A DNA stretch of 11,882 bases, from NCBI GenBank assembly GCA_030613765.1, contig JAUWLI010000056.1:1-11882 (forward strand), in the 5' to 3' direction. The position numbers and the translations under genes are program-made. The notes below the pieces were generated by a model that saw only the letters and a program-made list of their open reading frames with translations, had not been told where the DNA came from and made no database searches. Within the stretch, counting starts at the first letter, position 1, and the number at the start of each line of letters is the position of its first letter. Positions 1 through 6,816 of the stretch are shown here, one piece after another. Origin of the DNA: Phycisphaerae bacterium. GTDB lineage: Bacteria > Planctomycetota > Phycisphaerae > Sedimentisphaerales > SG8-4.

Positions 1-2120
1 GCGTATTTTAACATCAGAGATTTTGTACGTCCAGAGCTAAATTCGACCTCGACGATGCTGTTTTCACCCATATCAACGAAGTTTTTGACGATTCCGCGTC
101 CGAAAGTTTTGTGGCGAACGAGCTGACCTCTCTTGAATTTAGAATCTGGAATTTCAACGAGGCCGGCATCATCATCAAAATCTTGATCCCTTTCAGTCTG
201 CTCGGTGACGGCGGGGCCGAGTTCATAGAGAAACTGCGAAGGTATCGTTCGCAACTGCTGGCCTCGTATTGTTCGATATCGGGCATGACTTATGTGAAGC
301 CAGGCTTTGGCACGTGTAATACCGACGAAAAAGAGCCTGCGCTCTTCTTCAAGCTCTTGCTGGTCTTCGTGAGCGTTACTTCTTTCGTGGGGCAATAAGC
401 CATGTTCGACGCCGACAATAAAGACGTTCTCAAACTCAAGTCCCTTCGCAGCATGCAGGGTCATCAGAGCAACACTGCCACCGGACGAGTCATAGGCATC
501 GGTATCACTGAAGAGTGAGATTTGCTGGAGATAATCGAGCAGTGATGGCTGCTCGGTGTACTGGTCATATTGAGAGGCGGCATTTATCAGCTCGTTGATA
601 TTTTCGAGAGCGTCTTCGCCCTGGTCGCCTTCGCCCCGAAAGGAATTTTCCAGGCCGGATTCGACAAAAACACGCTGGGCGAGCGGCGTTACCTGGCCGG
701 CGACATCTTTTTTGAAGTTTTCTATCATATCGACGAAGACGCCGAGCTTAGCTTGTGCAGCTTTGGAGAGAGAATCAATATCCTTTGCTTTCTTTAGGGC
801 CTCGAAGAAGGAAATGTTATTTCCATCGGCATAGGTACGAACCCTGTCAATTGTGGTTTTCCCTATACCGCGGGCAGGTGTGTTGATTATGCGCAATAGT
901 GCAATTTCATCATCAGGATTGACGAGGATTTTCAAATAGGCGAGCAGGTCGCGAATTTCCTTTCTTCTGTAGAACTCCACGCCACGAACAACCTGGTATA
1001 GTATTTTATTGCGGATAAATGCTTCTTCGAGCACGCGGCTCTGGGAATTAACGCGATAGAATACGGCTATATCATTTAGAGAAACACCCTGGTCAGTCAA
1101 CTGCTTTATCTGCCGAGCAATTGCGTTAGCCTCTATCTTTTCGTCTTCGAAGGCATCTACAATTACACCTTTGCCGGATGGTCTTGTGGGGATGAGCTTC
1201 TTTTGCTTTCGTGATGTGTTGACCGCAATCAAACTATCTGCAATTTCGAGGATATTGGGGGTGCTGCGGAAATTTTCTTCGAGTTTTACAACGGTTGCAT
1301 TTGACCAATCATTTTCGAAGGCCAATATGTTGCGGATGTCGGCACCTCGCCAACGGTAGATGGACTGGTCGGGGTCACCGGTCGCGCAAATATTGTTATG
1401 CTCAGATGCAAGGGCCTTGGCGATTATATACTGGGCACGATTGGTGTCCTGATATTCGTCGATGAGCAGGAATTTGAAACGATTTGAAAGCTCTGAGCAA
1501 ACATCAGAACAGTCCCGGAGCAAGAAAGCGGTCTTGGCCAGCAAGTCATCAAAATCCAGGGCATTGTGGTCAGCCAAGATGTGCTGGTAGCGGTCGTAAA
1601 TTCGTGCTAAATTTTTAGTAAAGTAGTCGTCTGCCTGTGCTTTGAAAGTGTCGACATCTATCAGATTGTTTTTGAGACGGGTAGAAACAGCATCGAGCAT
1701 CCTGGCAGGCGGGAAATTTGTCGTATCAAGCTCACACTCTTTTACGGCCTGTTTGATACATCTGGACTGGTCGGACTGGTCATAGATACTAAAGTTGGGA
1801 TTTATACCGACCTTGTCTGCATATCGGCGGAGGATTCTTACGCACAGAGAATGAAAGGTGCTGATATGTGGACCGCCAGGTGTGCCGAGAGCCGCTGCCC
1901 TTTGGCGCATCTCGTCGGCAGCTTTGTTGGTAAAAGTTATCGCGCAAATATTATGCGGGCTTATACCCGAATCAATCAGCGCCGCGATTCGATATGTGAT
2001 GACGCATGTTTTTCCGCTTCCGGGGCCGGCGATGACAAGTAAGGGACCTTCAACGTGAAAGACAGCTTTTTTCTGGGAAGGGGTCAGTGGAATTTTGAAT
2101 TTTGAACTTTGACTTTTCAA
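1..2120 (-). CDS. pcrA: PcrA/UvrD-family ATP-dependent DNA helicase (3' end cut by window edge)
   Basis: Superfamily 1A 3'-5' DNA helicase acting in repair, replication restart and clearing of stalled complexes. Translating the minus strand gives 706 uninterrupted codons to the left edge. Visible motifs: Q-motif LTPSQ (12-16), Walker A AGPGSGKT (31-38), Ia TFTNKAADEM (62-71), motif II DEYQD (221-225), motif III TGDPDQSIYRWRGA (247-260), motif V LMTLHAAKGLEF (552-563) and motif VI EEERRLFFVGITRAK (591-605). A C-terminal Tudor-like segment (about 661-706, RGQLVRHKTFGRG) is typical of PcrA/UvrD, where it contacts RNA polymerase. Probably only a few residues are missing. The start must be TTG at 2120: an in-frame TAA lies at 2124-2126, and no other ATG, GTG or TTG occurs before Walker A. 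A weak GAG sits 6 nt upstream. The first codons fall inside a heptamer repeat. Family is certain; pcrA versus uvrD naming is convention. Confidence 0.95.
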   Translation of the reverse strand, partial: MKSQSSKFKIPLTPSQKKAVFHVEGPLLVIAGPGSGKTCVITYRIAALIDSGISPHNICAITFTNKAADEMRQRAAALGTPGGPHISTFHSLCVRILRRYADKVGINPNFSIYDQSDQSRCIKQAVKECELDTTNFPPARMLDAVSTRLKNNLIDVDTFKAQADDYFTKNLARIYDRYQHILADHNALDFDDLLAKTAFLLRDCSDVCSELSNRFKFLLIDEYQDTNRAQYIIAKALASEHNNICATGDPDQSIYRWRGADIRNILAFENDWSNATVVKLEENFRSTPNILEIADSLIAVNTSRKQKKLIPTRPSGKGVIVDAFEDEKIEANAIARQIKQLTDQGVSLNDIAVFYRVNSQSRVLEEAFIRNKILYQVVRGVEFYRRKEIRDLLAYLKILVNPDDEIALLRIINTPARGIGKTTIDRVRTYADGNNISFFEALKKAKDIDSLSKAAQAKLGVFVDMIENFKKDVAGQVTPLAQRVFVESGLENSFRGEGDQGEDALENINELINAASQYDQYTEQPSLLDYLQQISLFSDTDAYDSSGGSVALMTLHAAKGLEFENVFIVGVEHGLLPHERSNAHEDQQELEEERRLFFVGITRAKAWLHISHARYRTIRGQQLRTIPSQFLYELGPAVTEQTERDQDFDDDAGLVEIPDSKFKRGQLVRHKTFGRGIVKNFVDMGENSIVEVEFSSGRTKSLMLKY

Positions 2121-2126
2121 TTCTTA
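2092..2126 (-). repeat. Heptamer tandem repeat spanning the pcrA start
   Basis: On the plus strand the units are ATTTTGA (2092), ATTTTGA (2099), ACTTTGA (2106), CTTTTCA (2113) and ATTCTTA (2120). The first two are identical and the others degenerate. Read in the coding direction they resemble TCAAAAT and TCAAAGT. The array covers the TTG start and the first nine or so codons of the helicase gene. The remaining gap up to 2184 shows no further repeat, no gene and no clear terminator. Confidence 0.7.
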
Positions 2127-2184
2127 CTCTGTGAAGTCAGCCGCCTCTACAGTCAACACCAGACGTTGTACGCTAAAGAGGATG

Positions 2185-3981
2185 TCAGCCTTTTGGTTGT
2201 GTTTGTTTTTGCAATAACTCTTCCTGCTGCATCAATTTCTTGTAGAGGTCGGGCCTTTCAATTTTTATTCGTCCGAGGAGATTGCTTCTTAAGTTAGGCG
2301 GATACTGCCAGTCATCCAGGAAATCGCGAAGCGCCAGGTATCTTAACTGTGGAAACTCAGGCAGGTCAACCCTTGGTACATCAGGAAATTTGTCCTTGTA
2401 AATCTTATAAGCCTCCTCTGCCATTTTTTCTCTGGCGAATGCCTCGTTGTCATCATGGACCGCATATCTGAAGTAAGCTTCCCTCAAAAGCATTTGAATA
2501 ATTTCTCTTGCATTAAATATTCCGAGAGTTTTGATCTCTTCTTCAAGTCTTTTTTTTACATAAATAACAAGCGGTACCTTAAATTCATCAAAAGGATAAA
2601 GCTGCCCTAATTGGTCATAGATTCTTTGTGCCTGGCGCCGATGTGCGTCTCCCTCGTATGAGCCCGCCTGATAGAAGGAAAGTACCGCATTTTTCAGCAT
2701 ATTACGGTGACCATTCTGCATGGCGCCGTAGGTGGATTCCTTCAGTACTTTGTATTTTTCGAGAACCGCCAACATGGCCTTGTTGTAGGGCCCAAACATT
2801 CTCAAATCGGGACGCAGAAATATAGCCTGGGTCACGATTAGTTGCTCGCTTTTTGCAGTTTGGGGGGCATCTTCCGTACTTATTGGCACCGGCACGTCAT
2901 AAATGAATATTTTTCCGTAGCGGAAGAGGTTCTGCAAACTATGGACCACGATGCGGTCGGTGTTTGTCTCATCCGGGGAATATTCTCCTTTTCCGGCCAT
3001 CTGCAGACCCTTTACAGCCCAGTAAATTGCATGGCTATCCGGGTGTCGCCAGTCAAGAGGCAGATGACTGTTGGGATCATCCCAGTCGGCAACAGGTCCG
3101 TACATTTGATTCAACTCGTGCATCAGGACCGGGTCAAGTTTCCATGTATTACGCAACTGGAATGCCTTTGCAAAAATATCAAGCTTTTGAAGGCTTTTTT
3201 TGCCTCTAAAATTATCTATCACCTGGAAGGCGGCAGGTTCGAACCTGCGGGGATTCCGCCTTAAAGACAAATAATTACTGACAAAGCTGTCATCATCGGC
3301 AAACGTTTTGTCAGCAGATTTGAGGGCTTTAATTAACCCCAGCACATCCGCATCTTTGATAATTTCCAGCCAATCGGTCGGCGCTTCGGCAAGAGCTTTG
3401 AAATCCTGATTATTCTGGGGTCCGACCAGCGGTTCCATAGCTAAAGCCAGTTGGAGCTTGTAATATCTGTGTGCATCATCCGATATTCCACCTATTTTAT
3501 GCTGGAACGTTCTTGCAAGCTCACGATAAAGCAGGATGCTTCTTGGGTTTTTCTCAATGCCCTTGTCGCGAAGGAGTTCGTAGCCATTTTTGACCCACCG
3601 CCAGCGTTGGTCCGGCCGCGTTGCTGGTATTGTAACGGAAATATTATAAGCCATATTCCAGGCCTGGAATTCCCAAACTGTTGCGAAACGAGGCTGCAGG
3701 ATGGTTATCCACTCTGCAAGCTGTTTTGCATCGAAGAATTGCCCCTCCTCTTTTAGATTGTCTGCACGGATCCACAGGACATCTACAAGCAGACCACGAA
3801 AGGCCCCGGTTGCAATGGTTGCAAAAGCCAGCGAAGGAGGAACATTTTCAGGCTTATCGAGTATCAGGCCCATATCCTGGCGCTCAGCGTTTATGAAATC
3901 AAGCTGTACACCAGCGGCAATAAACAAGGCAACCGCAAGAACAATACAAACAAACCAAATTACTTTATCGCGAAAATGCAT
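2185..3981 (-). CDS. Membrane-anchored helical-repeat protein of unknown function, linked to an ABC-2 exporter
   Basis: 598 residues. One N-terminal hydrophobic segment (about 7-25) with a short basic start predicts a signal anchor, leaving roughly 570 residues outside the cytoplasm. Residues 60-116 (FRGLLVDVLWIRAD, then LAEWITILQPRFATVWEFQ and AWNMAYN) form amphipathic helices resembling a TPR pair; 140-180 and 395-530 also look helical. I recognise this block from unnamed Planctomycetes/Verrucomicrobia proteins that neighbour ABC permeases, but know of no assigned activity. No catalytic motif is visible. It lies 80 bp downstream of the permease gene on the same strand, which suggests an accessory or periplasmic partner of the exporter (inference). 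ATG at 3981 directly follows a repeat and has no proper Shine-Dalgarno. Stop is TGA. Coding status is very secure, function unknown. Confidence 0.9.
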   Translation of the reverse strand: MHFRDKVIWFVCIVLAVALFIAAGVQLDFINAERQDMGLILDKPENVPPSLAFATIATGAFRGLLVDVLWIRADNLKEEGQFFDAKQLAEWITILQPRFATVWEFQAWNMAYNISVTIPATRPDQRWRWVKNGYELLRDKGIEKNPRSILLYRELARTFQHKIGGISDDAHRYYKLQLALAMEPLVGPQNNQDFKALAEAPTDWLEIIKDADVLGLIKALKSADKTFADDDSFVSNYLSLRRNPRRFEPAAFQVIDNFRGKKSLQKLDIFAKAFQLRNTWKLDPVLMHELNQMYGPVADWDDPNSHLPLDWRHPDSHAIYWAVKGLQMAGKGEYSPDETNTDRIVVHSLQNLFRYGKIFIYDVPVPISTEDAPQTAKSEQLIVTQAIFLRPDLRMFGPYNKAMLAVLEKYKVLKESTYGAMQNGHRNMLKNAVLSFYQAGSYEGDAHRRQAQRIYDQLGQLYPFDEFKVPLVIYVKKRLEEEIKTLGIFNAREIIQMLLREAYFRYAVHDDNEAFAREKMAEEAYKIYKDKFPDVPRVDLPEFPQLRYLALRDFLDDWQYPPNLRSNLLGRIKIERPDLYKKLMQQEELLQKQTQPKG

Positions 3982-4026
3982 TTCTCGAAACTCGATACTT
4001 GATTCTCGAAACTCGATACTTGATTC
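3982..4026 (-). repeat. Perfect 21-bp tandem duplication built of heptamers
   Basis: Positions 3982-4002 and 4003-4023 are identical 21-mers, followed by the first three bases of a third copy. In the coding direction each unit is three heptamers: TCAAGTA, TCGAGTT, TCGAGAA. The array abuts the ATG of the 598-residue protein, so it occupies its whole ribosome-binding region. The rest of the gap (4027-4061) has only a short CTCCT-A-AGGAG inverted repeat. Confidence 0.9.
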
Positions 4027-4061
4027 CTTTTCTCCTAAGGAGCATCCAGCTACGAGTATCT

Positions 4062-5405
4062 TTAGATTATAATTTTTGCAATTTCTCTGAAACTAAAAAT
4101 CAGCAGTGCAAGCAACAACAATAAAAGCGATTTTATACAAATCATAAGGCCGGCGACTTTAGCCAGTAAAGGCCAGCTCAATAATCTTGCAGGGACCAGG
4201 TATTTTGCAGGGCTAAATTTATCAAACTGGGGCAAGAGCAAAATGATCGGCCTGACAGTGTAATGATAGACCCAACTTAAGTCTTTGCCAAGATAGTCAA
4301 AGGACTCTAAACAGAAACCGCTGAAAATTGCTGTAACAAGAATGCAAAGAGAAAGCAATATGGCGACTGGGAAAGAGAGAAAAGTCGAGGCTAACAGGCT
4401 TAAAGACGCCAGGAAAATCAAACGAAACAATATTAAAAGAACAACCCTTATGAAATTGGCGGTGAACGTGTCGGCTTTGTAAAGGACTTCCAGACCGTCA
4501 GGGGGAAACATCACCGCCGTATCGTTTAGCGGGACGTTGAGAAACCTGATGGCCAGGTAGCCGTCTTCAGCGATTAAATGTGCAGGAAATTCCAACTCGC
4601 GAAAAGTTCGAATGGGATCCTTACGATAAAAAGAGGCAAATTCAGCAGGATATTGTCGACTGTCACCGATATCCCACCGGCTATAAATCTGCTCATCAGG
4701 CGGATTTATAGAGACATCGTATTTGTACCTTATAAACAAAGTCTCATTTGGGTCGAGAACTTTAACGTTATTAAACTCCCAAACCAACTGCTGACCAACC
4801 ACAGCAGCCCGTTTCTCAAGCTGTTTGCGTTTGGTAAGCGCGTCTATGATTTTACTGCGCGGCATATCCGGAGGAAGTTGGCCGTCTCTTTCAAGCTTCT
4901 CGTAAGTATCAAGTACCTCTTTGGTGACGTCGGTTTCGGGGGGTACTAAGGCGGCGCGGGCGGTGAAAAACTCGTTTTCTACATGGATAAGATCGGCCTG
5001 GTCGGCATCGGAAAATTTTGGTGTGTAAATAGTAATTGCATATATTATTGCTGAAAAGAGGGCGAGCAGAGCTGTATTCAATAATACTACGCCGAGCAAT
5101 TTACCTAAAAGCAACTGATAGCGGCGGATGGGCTTGGTAATAACAGAGTATATCTGCCTTTGTTTTATATCGCTTGTTAACGTATAGATTGTGACGATTA
5201 TCGTGAGCAGACAAAGCAAAAGATTAGTGAGCGACAGGCTGTAGCTTACAAAAGTCTGGAGCCTGCCCATCAGGGTTCCGTCGCCCGTCATCGAAAGCCC
5301 CATAACGGGCAGCAGGACAATCAGCAGAACTATAAAAACAGCGGCGATTTTCATCCGCAAGGCCTGCTTTATAGTATTAGTGGCGACAGCCCAAATACTA
5401 CGCAT
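4062..5405 (-). CDS. ABC-2 type transporter permease with large extracytoplasmic domain
   Basis: Membrane subunit of an ABC exporter, partner of the ATPase encoded just upstream. Numbering from the TTG at 5411 (449 residues): hydrophobic segments near 22-40, 57-80 and 104-130, then about 185 hydrophilic residues (132-318), then segments near 319-342, 346-366, 386-395 and 411-440. The block SDIKQRQIYSVITKPIRRYQ (80-99) matches the conserved cytoplasmic coupling region of ABC-2/NosY-like permeases. The loop is rich in predicted beta strands from about residue 225 and probably faces the periplasm. Two starts compete: TTG at 5411 and ATG at 5405. AAGGAG at 5415-5420 lies 3 nt from TTG but 9 nt from ATG, so I prefer ATG (447 residues). 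Substrate is not readable from sequence. Confidence 0.92.
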   Translation of the reverse strand: MRSIWAVATNTIKQALRMKIAAVFIVLLIVLLPVMGLSMTGDGTLMGRLQTFVSYSLSLTNLLLCLLTIIVTIYTLTSDIKQRQIYSVITKPIRRYQLLLGKLLGVVLLNTALLALFSAIIYAITIYTPKFSDADQADLIHVENEFFTARAALVPPETDVTKEVLDTYEKLERDGQLPPDMPRSKIIDALTKRKQLEKRAAVVGQQLVWEFNNVKVLDPNETLFIRYKYDVSINPPDEQIYSRWDIGDSRQYPAEFASFYRKDPIRTFRELEFPAHLIAEDGYLAIRFLNVPLNDTAVMFPPDGLEVLYKADTFTANFIRVVLLILFRLIFLASLSLLASTFLSFPVAILLSLCILVTAIFSGFCLESFDYLGKDLSWVYHYTVRPIILLLPQFDKFSPAKYLVPARLLSWPLLAKVAGLMICIKSLLLLLLALLIFSFREIAKIII

Positions 5406-5414
5406 CGCCAAAGT

Positions 5415-5420
5415 CTCCTT
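5415..5420 (-). promoter_or_regulatory. Shine-Dalgarno AAGGAG of the ABC permease gene
   Basis: AAGGAG on the minus strand is the only near-consensus ribosome-binding site at a gene start in this window. The GGAG core is 9 nt from ATG 5405 and only 3 nt from TTG 5411, which decides the start in favour of the ATG. Confidence 0.75.
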
Positions 5421-5446
5421 CTTAACAGCGTATAGCGAAAAAACAA

Positions 5447-5473
5447 ATATCGAATATTCAAAACACTATTTGA
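5447..5473 (-). repeat. Degenerate heptamer repeat upstream of the ABC permease gene
   Basis: Plus-strand ATATCGA (5447-5453) and ATATTCA (5454-5460) are adjacent heptamers. After a 6-bp spacer comes TATTTGA (5467-5473). On the coding strand these read TCAAATA, TGAATAT and TCGATAT, the TC(A/G)A pattern seen in other gaps. A small inverted repeat, AATAT-CGA-ATATT (5446-5458), is included. It is more decayed than the other arrays, so confidence is lower. Confidence 0.5.
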
Positions 5474-5505
5474 TTCGTTTAAAATTCGCCTGTCAGAAGC
5501 TGTGA

Positions 5506-6747
5506 TTAATCTTCATTTTTGTTTTTTGATTTACCAGTTTGCTCACTTTCGTCGTTTCGTGGCGATGAGCTTTCTGTGAGCCGGTCTAAAATGCTTTTTC
5601 TGATTTGCTCGGGCTTTGGTACTTTGGATTTAACTGGCTGTGTTGTTATTTTTCTATCACGAGCAACAGGCTTTGGCTGTTCAGGTTTTGCCGGCTTGGT
5701 TAGTTTACGCAACAGCCTGTCATCGGGTTTTGGGTCAGTAGTTTCAACAGGGACAACCTGCTCCGTTTTTTCAGATTGTGGTGGAGTTTGGCGCGATATC
5801 GGCGCCGAAACAAGTTTGTCGATTATATTTTCCTCTGCAGCCTTGGCAACAAGAAAATCGCTGATACCCGTAGTGCTGACCGCCCCGCTTGTGGTCTGCG
5901 CCTGCCGCTGGGCATCTGTAACAGTTTTGATAAAAAACGTTTCGAGCTTGTCCATTGGGGATATTACTTCGCAGTCAGCATGCTCTTCTTTAATTACCTG
6001 CTTTATCTTCTCAATAGCGTTATCGCTTATGGTGTCGGTAGTAATCTGCATCTTATTTGACTGCAGTAATAGGTCTCTAACCTGACCTTCGGCCTGGATT
6101 TTGCCGCCATAGAGGATTGAAATTCTATCGCATACATCTTCGACGTCGGCGAGCAAATGGCTACAAAGCAAAATTGTCTTGCCGCGTTTTGCAAGCTCCA
6201 GGACCAGGTCCTTTATCTGCCTGGTCCCGATAGGGTCAAGTCCGGTTGTCGGCTCATCCAATATAAGTAATTCCGGGTCGTTTATCAGGGCCTGTGCTAA
6301 TCCGATTCTGCGGGCCATACCTTTTGAAAATGTTCCGACGGGTCTGTTTGCAACGGCCTTTAGACCAACCATATCAAGAAGTGCTTCGATACGCAATTTT
6401 CGGACTTTTGGAGGCAGGCCGAATAACCTGCCGTAGAAGTCCAGGGTTTCGCGAGCGTTCAAATACCTGTAGAGATACGATTCTTCAGGCAGAAAGCCAA
6501 TCCGAGCGCTGATTTTCGGGTCTGCGCCGTTACCGCCGAGGACAGCAGATTTTCCCTTTGTGGGATAGAGTAAGCCAAGGAGCAATTTCAGAGTGGTTGT
6601 TTTTCCTGAGCCGTTAGGCCCTAAAAGGCCGTAAACTTCATTGTAATGGACCTGTAGATTCAGGCCGTCTACAGCATAAACCTTGTCCCGACCCCACCAA
6701 TCGGAAAATATTTTGGTCAAAGAAAAAGTTTCAACAGCGTATTCCAT
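5506..6747 (-). CDS. ABC transporter ATPase with ~190-residue C-terminal extension
   Basis: Cytoplasmic nucleotide-binding subunit that should power the permease encoded 94 bp downstream. ABC domain about 1-225: Walker A GPNGSGKT (43-50), Q-loop region IGFLPEES (83-90) with Glu where Gln is usual, as in many ABC-2 ATPases, signature FSKGM (140-144), Walker B LLILDEP (160-166), D-loop GLD (169-171) and switch His197. The fold matches the CcmA/NatA-like exporter class. Beyond it, 230-315 looks like a small mixed domain including MDKLETFFIKTV (265-276). Residues 316-413 are a low-complexity Pro/Lys/Gln/Glu/Ser tail with repeated KP and PKPEQ-type words, probably disordered. The family is usually about 240-320 residues, so the tail is distinctive. 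ATG at 6747 has only a GAG 10 nt upstream, and that lies inside a repeat. Substrate unknown. Confidence 0.94.
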   Translation of the reverse strand: MEYAVETFSLTKIFSDWWGRDKVYAVDGLNLQVHYNEVYGLLGPNGSGKTTTLKLLLGLLYPTKGKSAVLGGNGADPKISARIGFLPEESYLYRYLNARETLDFYGRLFGLPPKVRKLRIEALLDMVGLKAVANRPVGTFSKGMARRIGLAQALINDPELLILDEPTTGLDPIGTRQIKDLVLELAKRGKTILLCSHLLADVEDVCDRISILYGGKIQAEGQVRDLLLQSNKMQITTDTISDNAIEKIKQVIKEEHADCEVISPMDKLETFFIKTVTDAQRQAQTTSGAVSTTGISDFLVAKAAEENIIDKLVSAPISRQTPPQSEKTEQVVPVETTDPKPDDRLLRKLTKPAKPEQPKPVARDRKITTQPVKSKVPKPEQIRKSILDRLTESSSPRNDESEQTGKSKNKNED

Positions 6748-6753
6748 AATTTT

Positions 6754-6816
6754 GTATCTCGTATCTCATGAAGCGTATCTGGTATCCTTTCGCTTCACAT
6801 TTCACATTTCACGATT
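6754..6816 (-). repeat. Heptamer repeat array filling the gap between the P-type ATPase and ABC ATPase genes
   Basis: Plus-strand 7-bp units in phase from 6754: GTATCTC, GTATCTC, ATGAAGC, GTATCTG, GTATCCT, TTCGCTT, CACATTT, CACATTT, CACGATT. Two pairs are exact neighbours, and the 7-bp phase holds over the whole gap. The array reaches the P-type ATPase stop codon on one side and lies 6 bp from the ABC ATPase ATG on the other. It mixes two word families (GTATCTC and CACATTT). Confidence 0.8.

Noticed and set aside
14..286. Minus-strand 90-codon ORF
   Set aside because: It is the alternative frame of the helicase C-terminal region; the helicase frame is open throughout and carries motif VI and the Tudor-like domain.
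1..2120. Suspected broken or frameshifted helicase gene
   Set aside because: Full translation gives 706 uninterrupted codons with all motifs in order; it merely has a TTG start and runs off the edge.
2121..2184. Terminator between the 598-residue gene and pcrA (CCTCT and AGAGG arms)
   Set aside because: The arms are short and widely separated and there is no T-run, so I cannot support it.
2842..3264. Plus-strand 140-codon ORF
   Set aside because: Antisense to the 598-residue protein, no recognisable motif, and the minus-strand gene is clearly the coding one.
3982..4026. CRISPR-like repeat
   Set aside because: The copies are directly adjacent with no spacers; it is a simple tandem repeat.
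4032..4042. Inverted repeat CTCCT-A-AGGAG as a terminator
   Set aside because: The arms are only 5 bp with a 1-base loop, and no T-run follows on the coding strand.
5412..5505. Promoter with TTGAAT and TATACG boxes on the minus strand
   Set aside because: The boxes are 21 bp apart, too far for a sigma-70 type promoter, and the region is AT-rich enough to give such words by chance.
5519..6085. Plus-strand 188-codon ORF
   Set aside because: Antisense to the ABC ATPase tail; its Ser/Cys/Val-rich composition is what the reverse of a Pro/Lys/Gln-rich tail would give.
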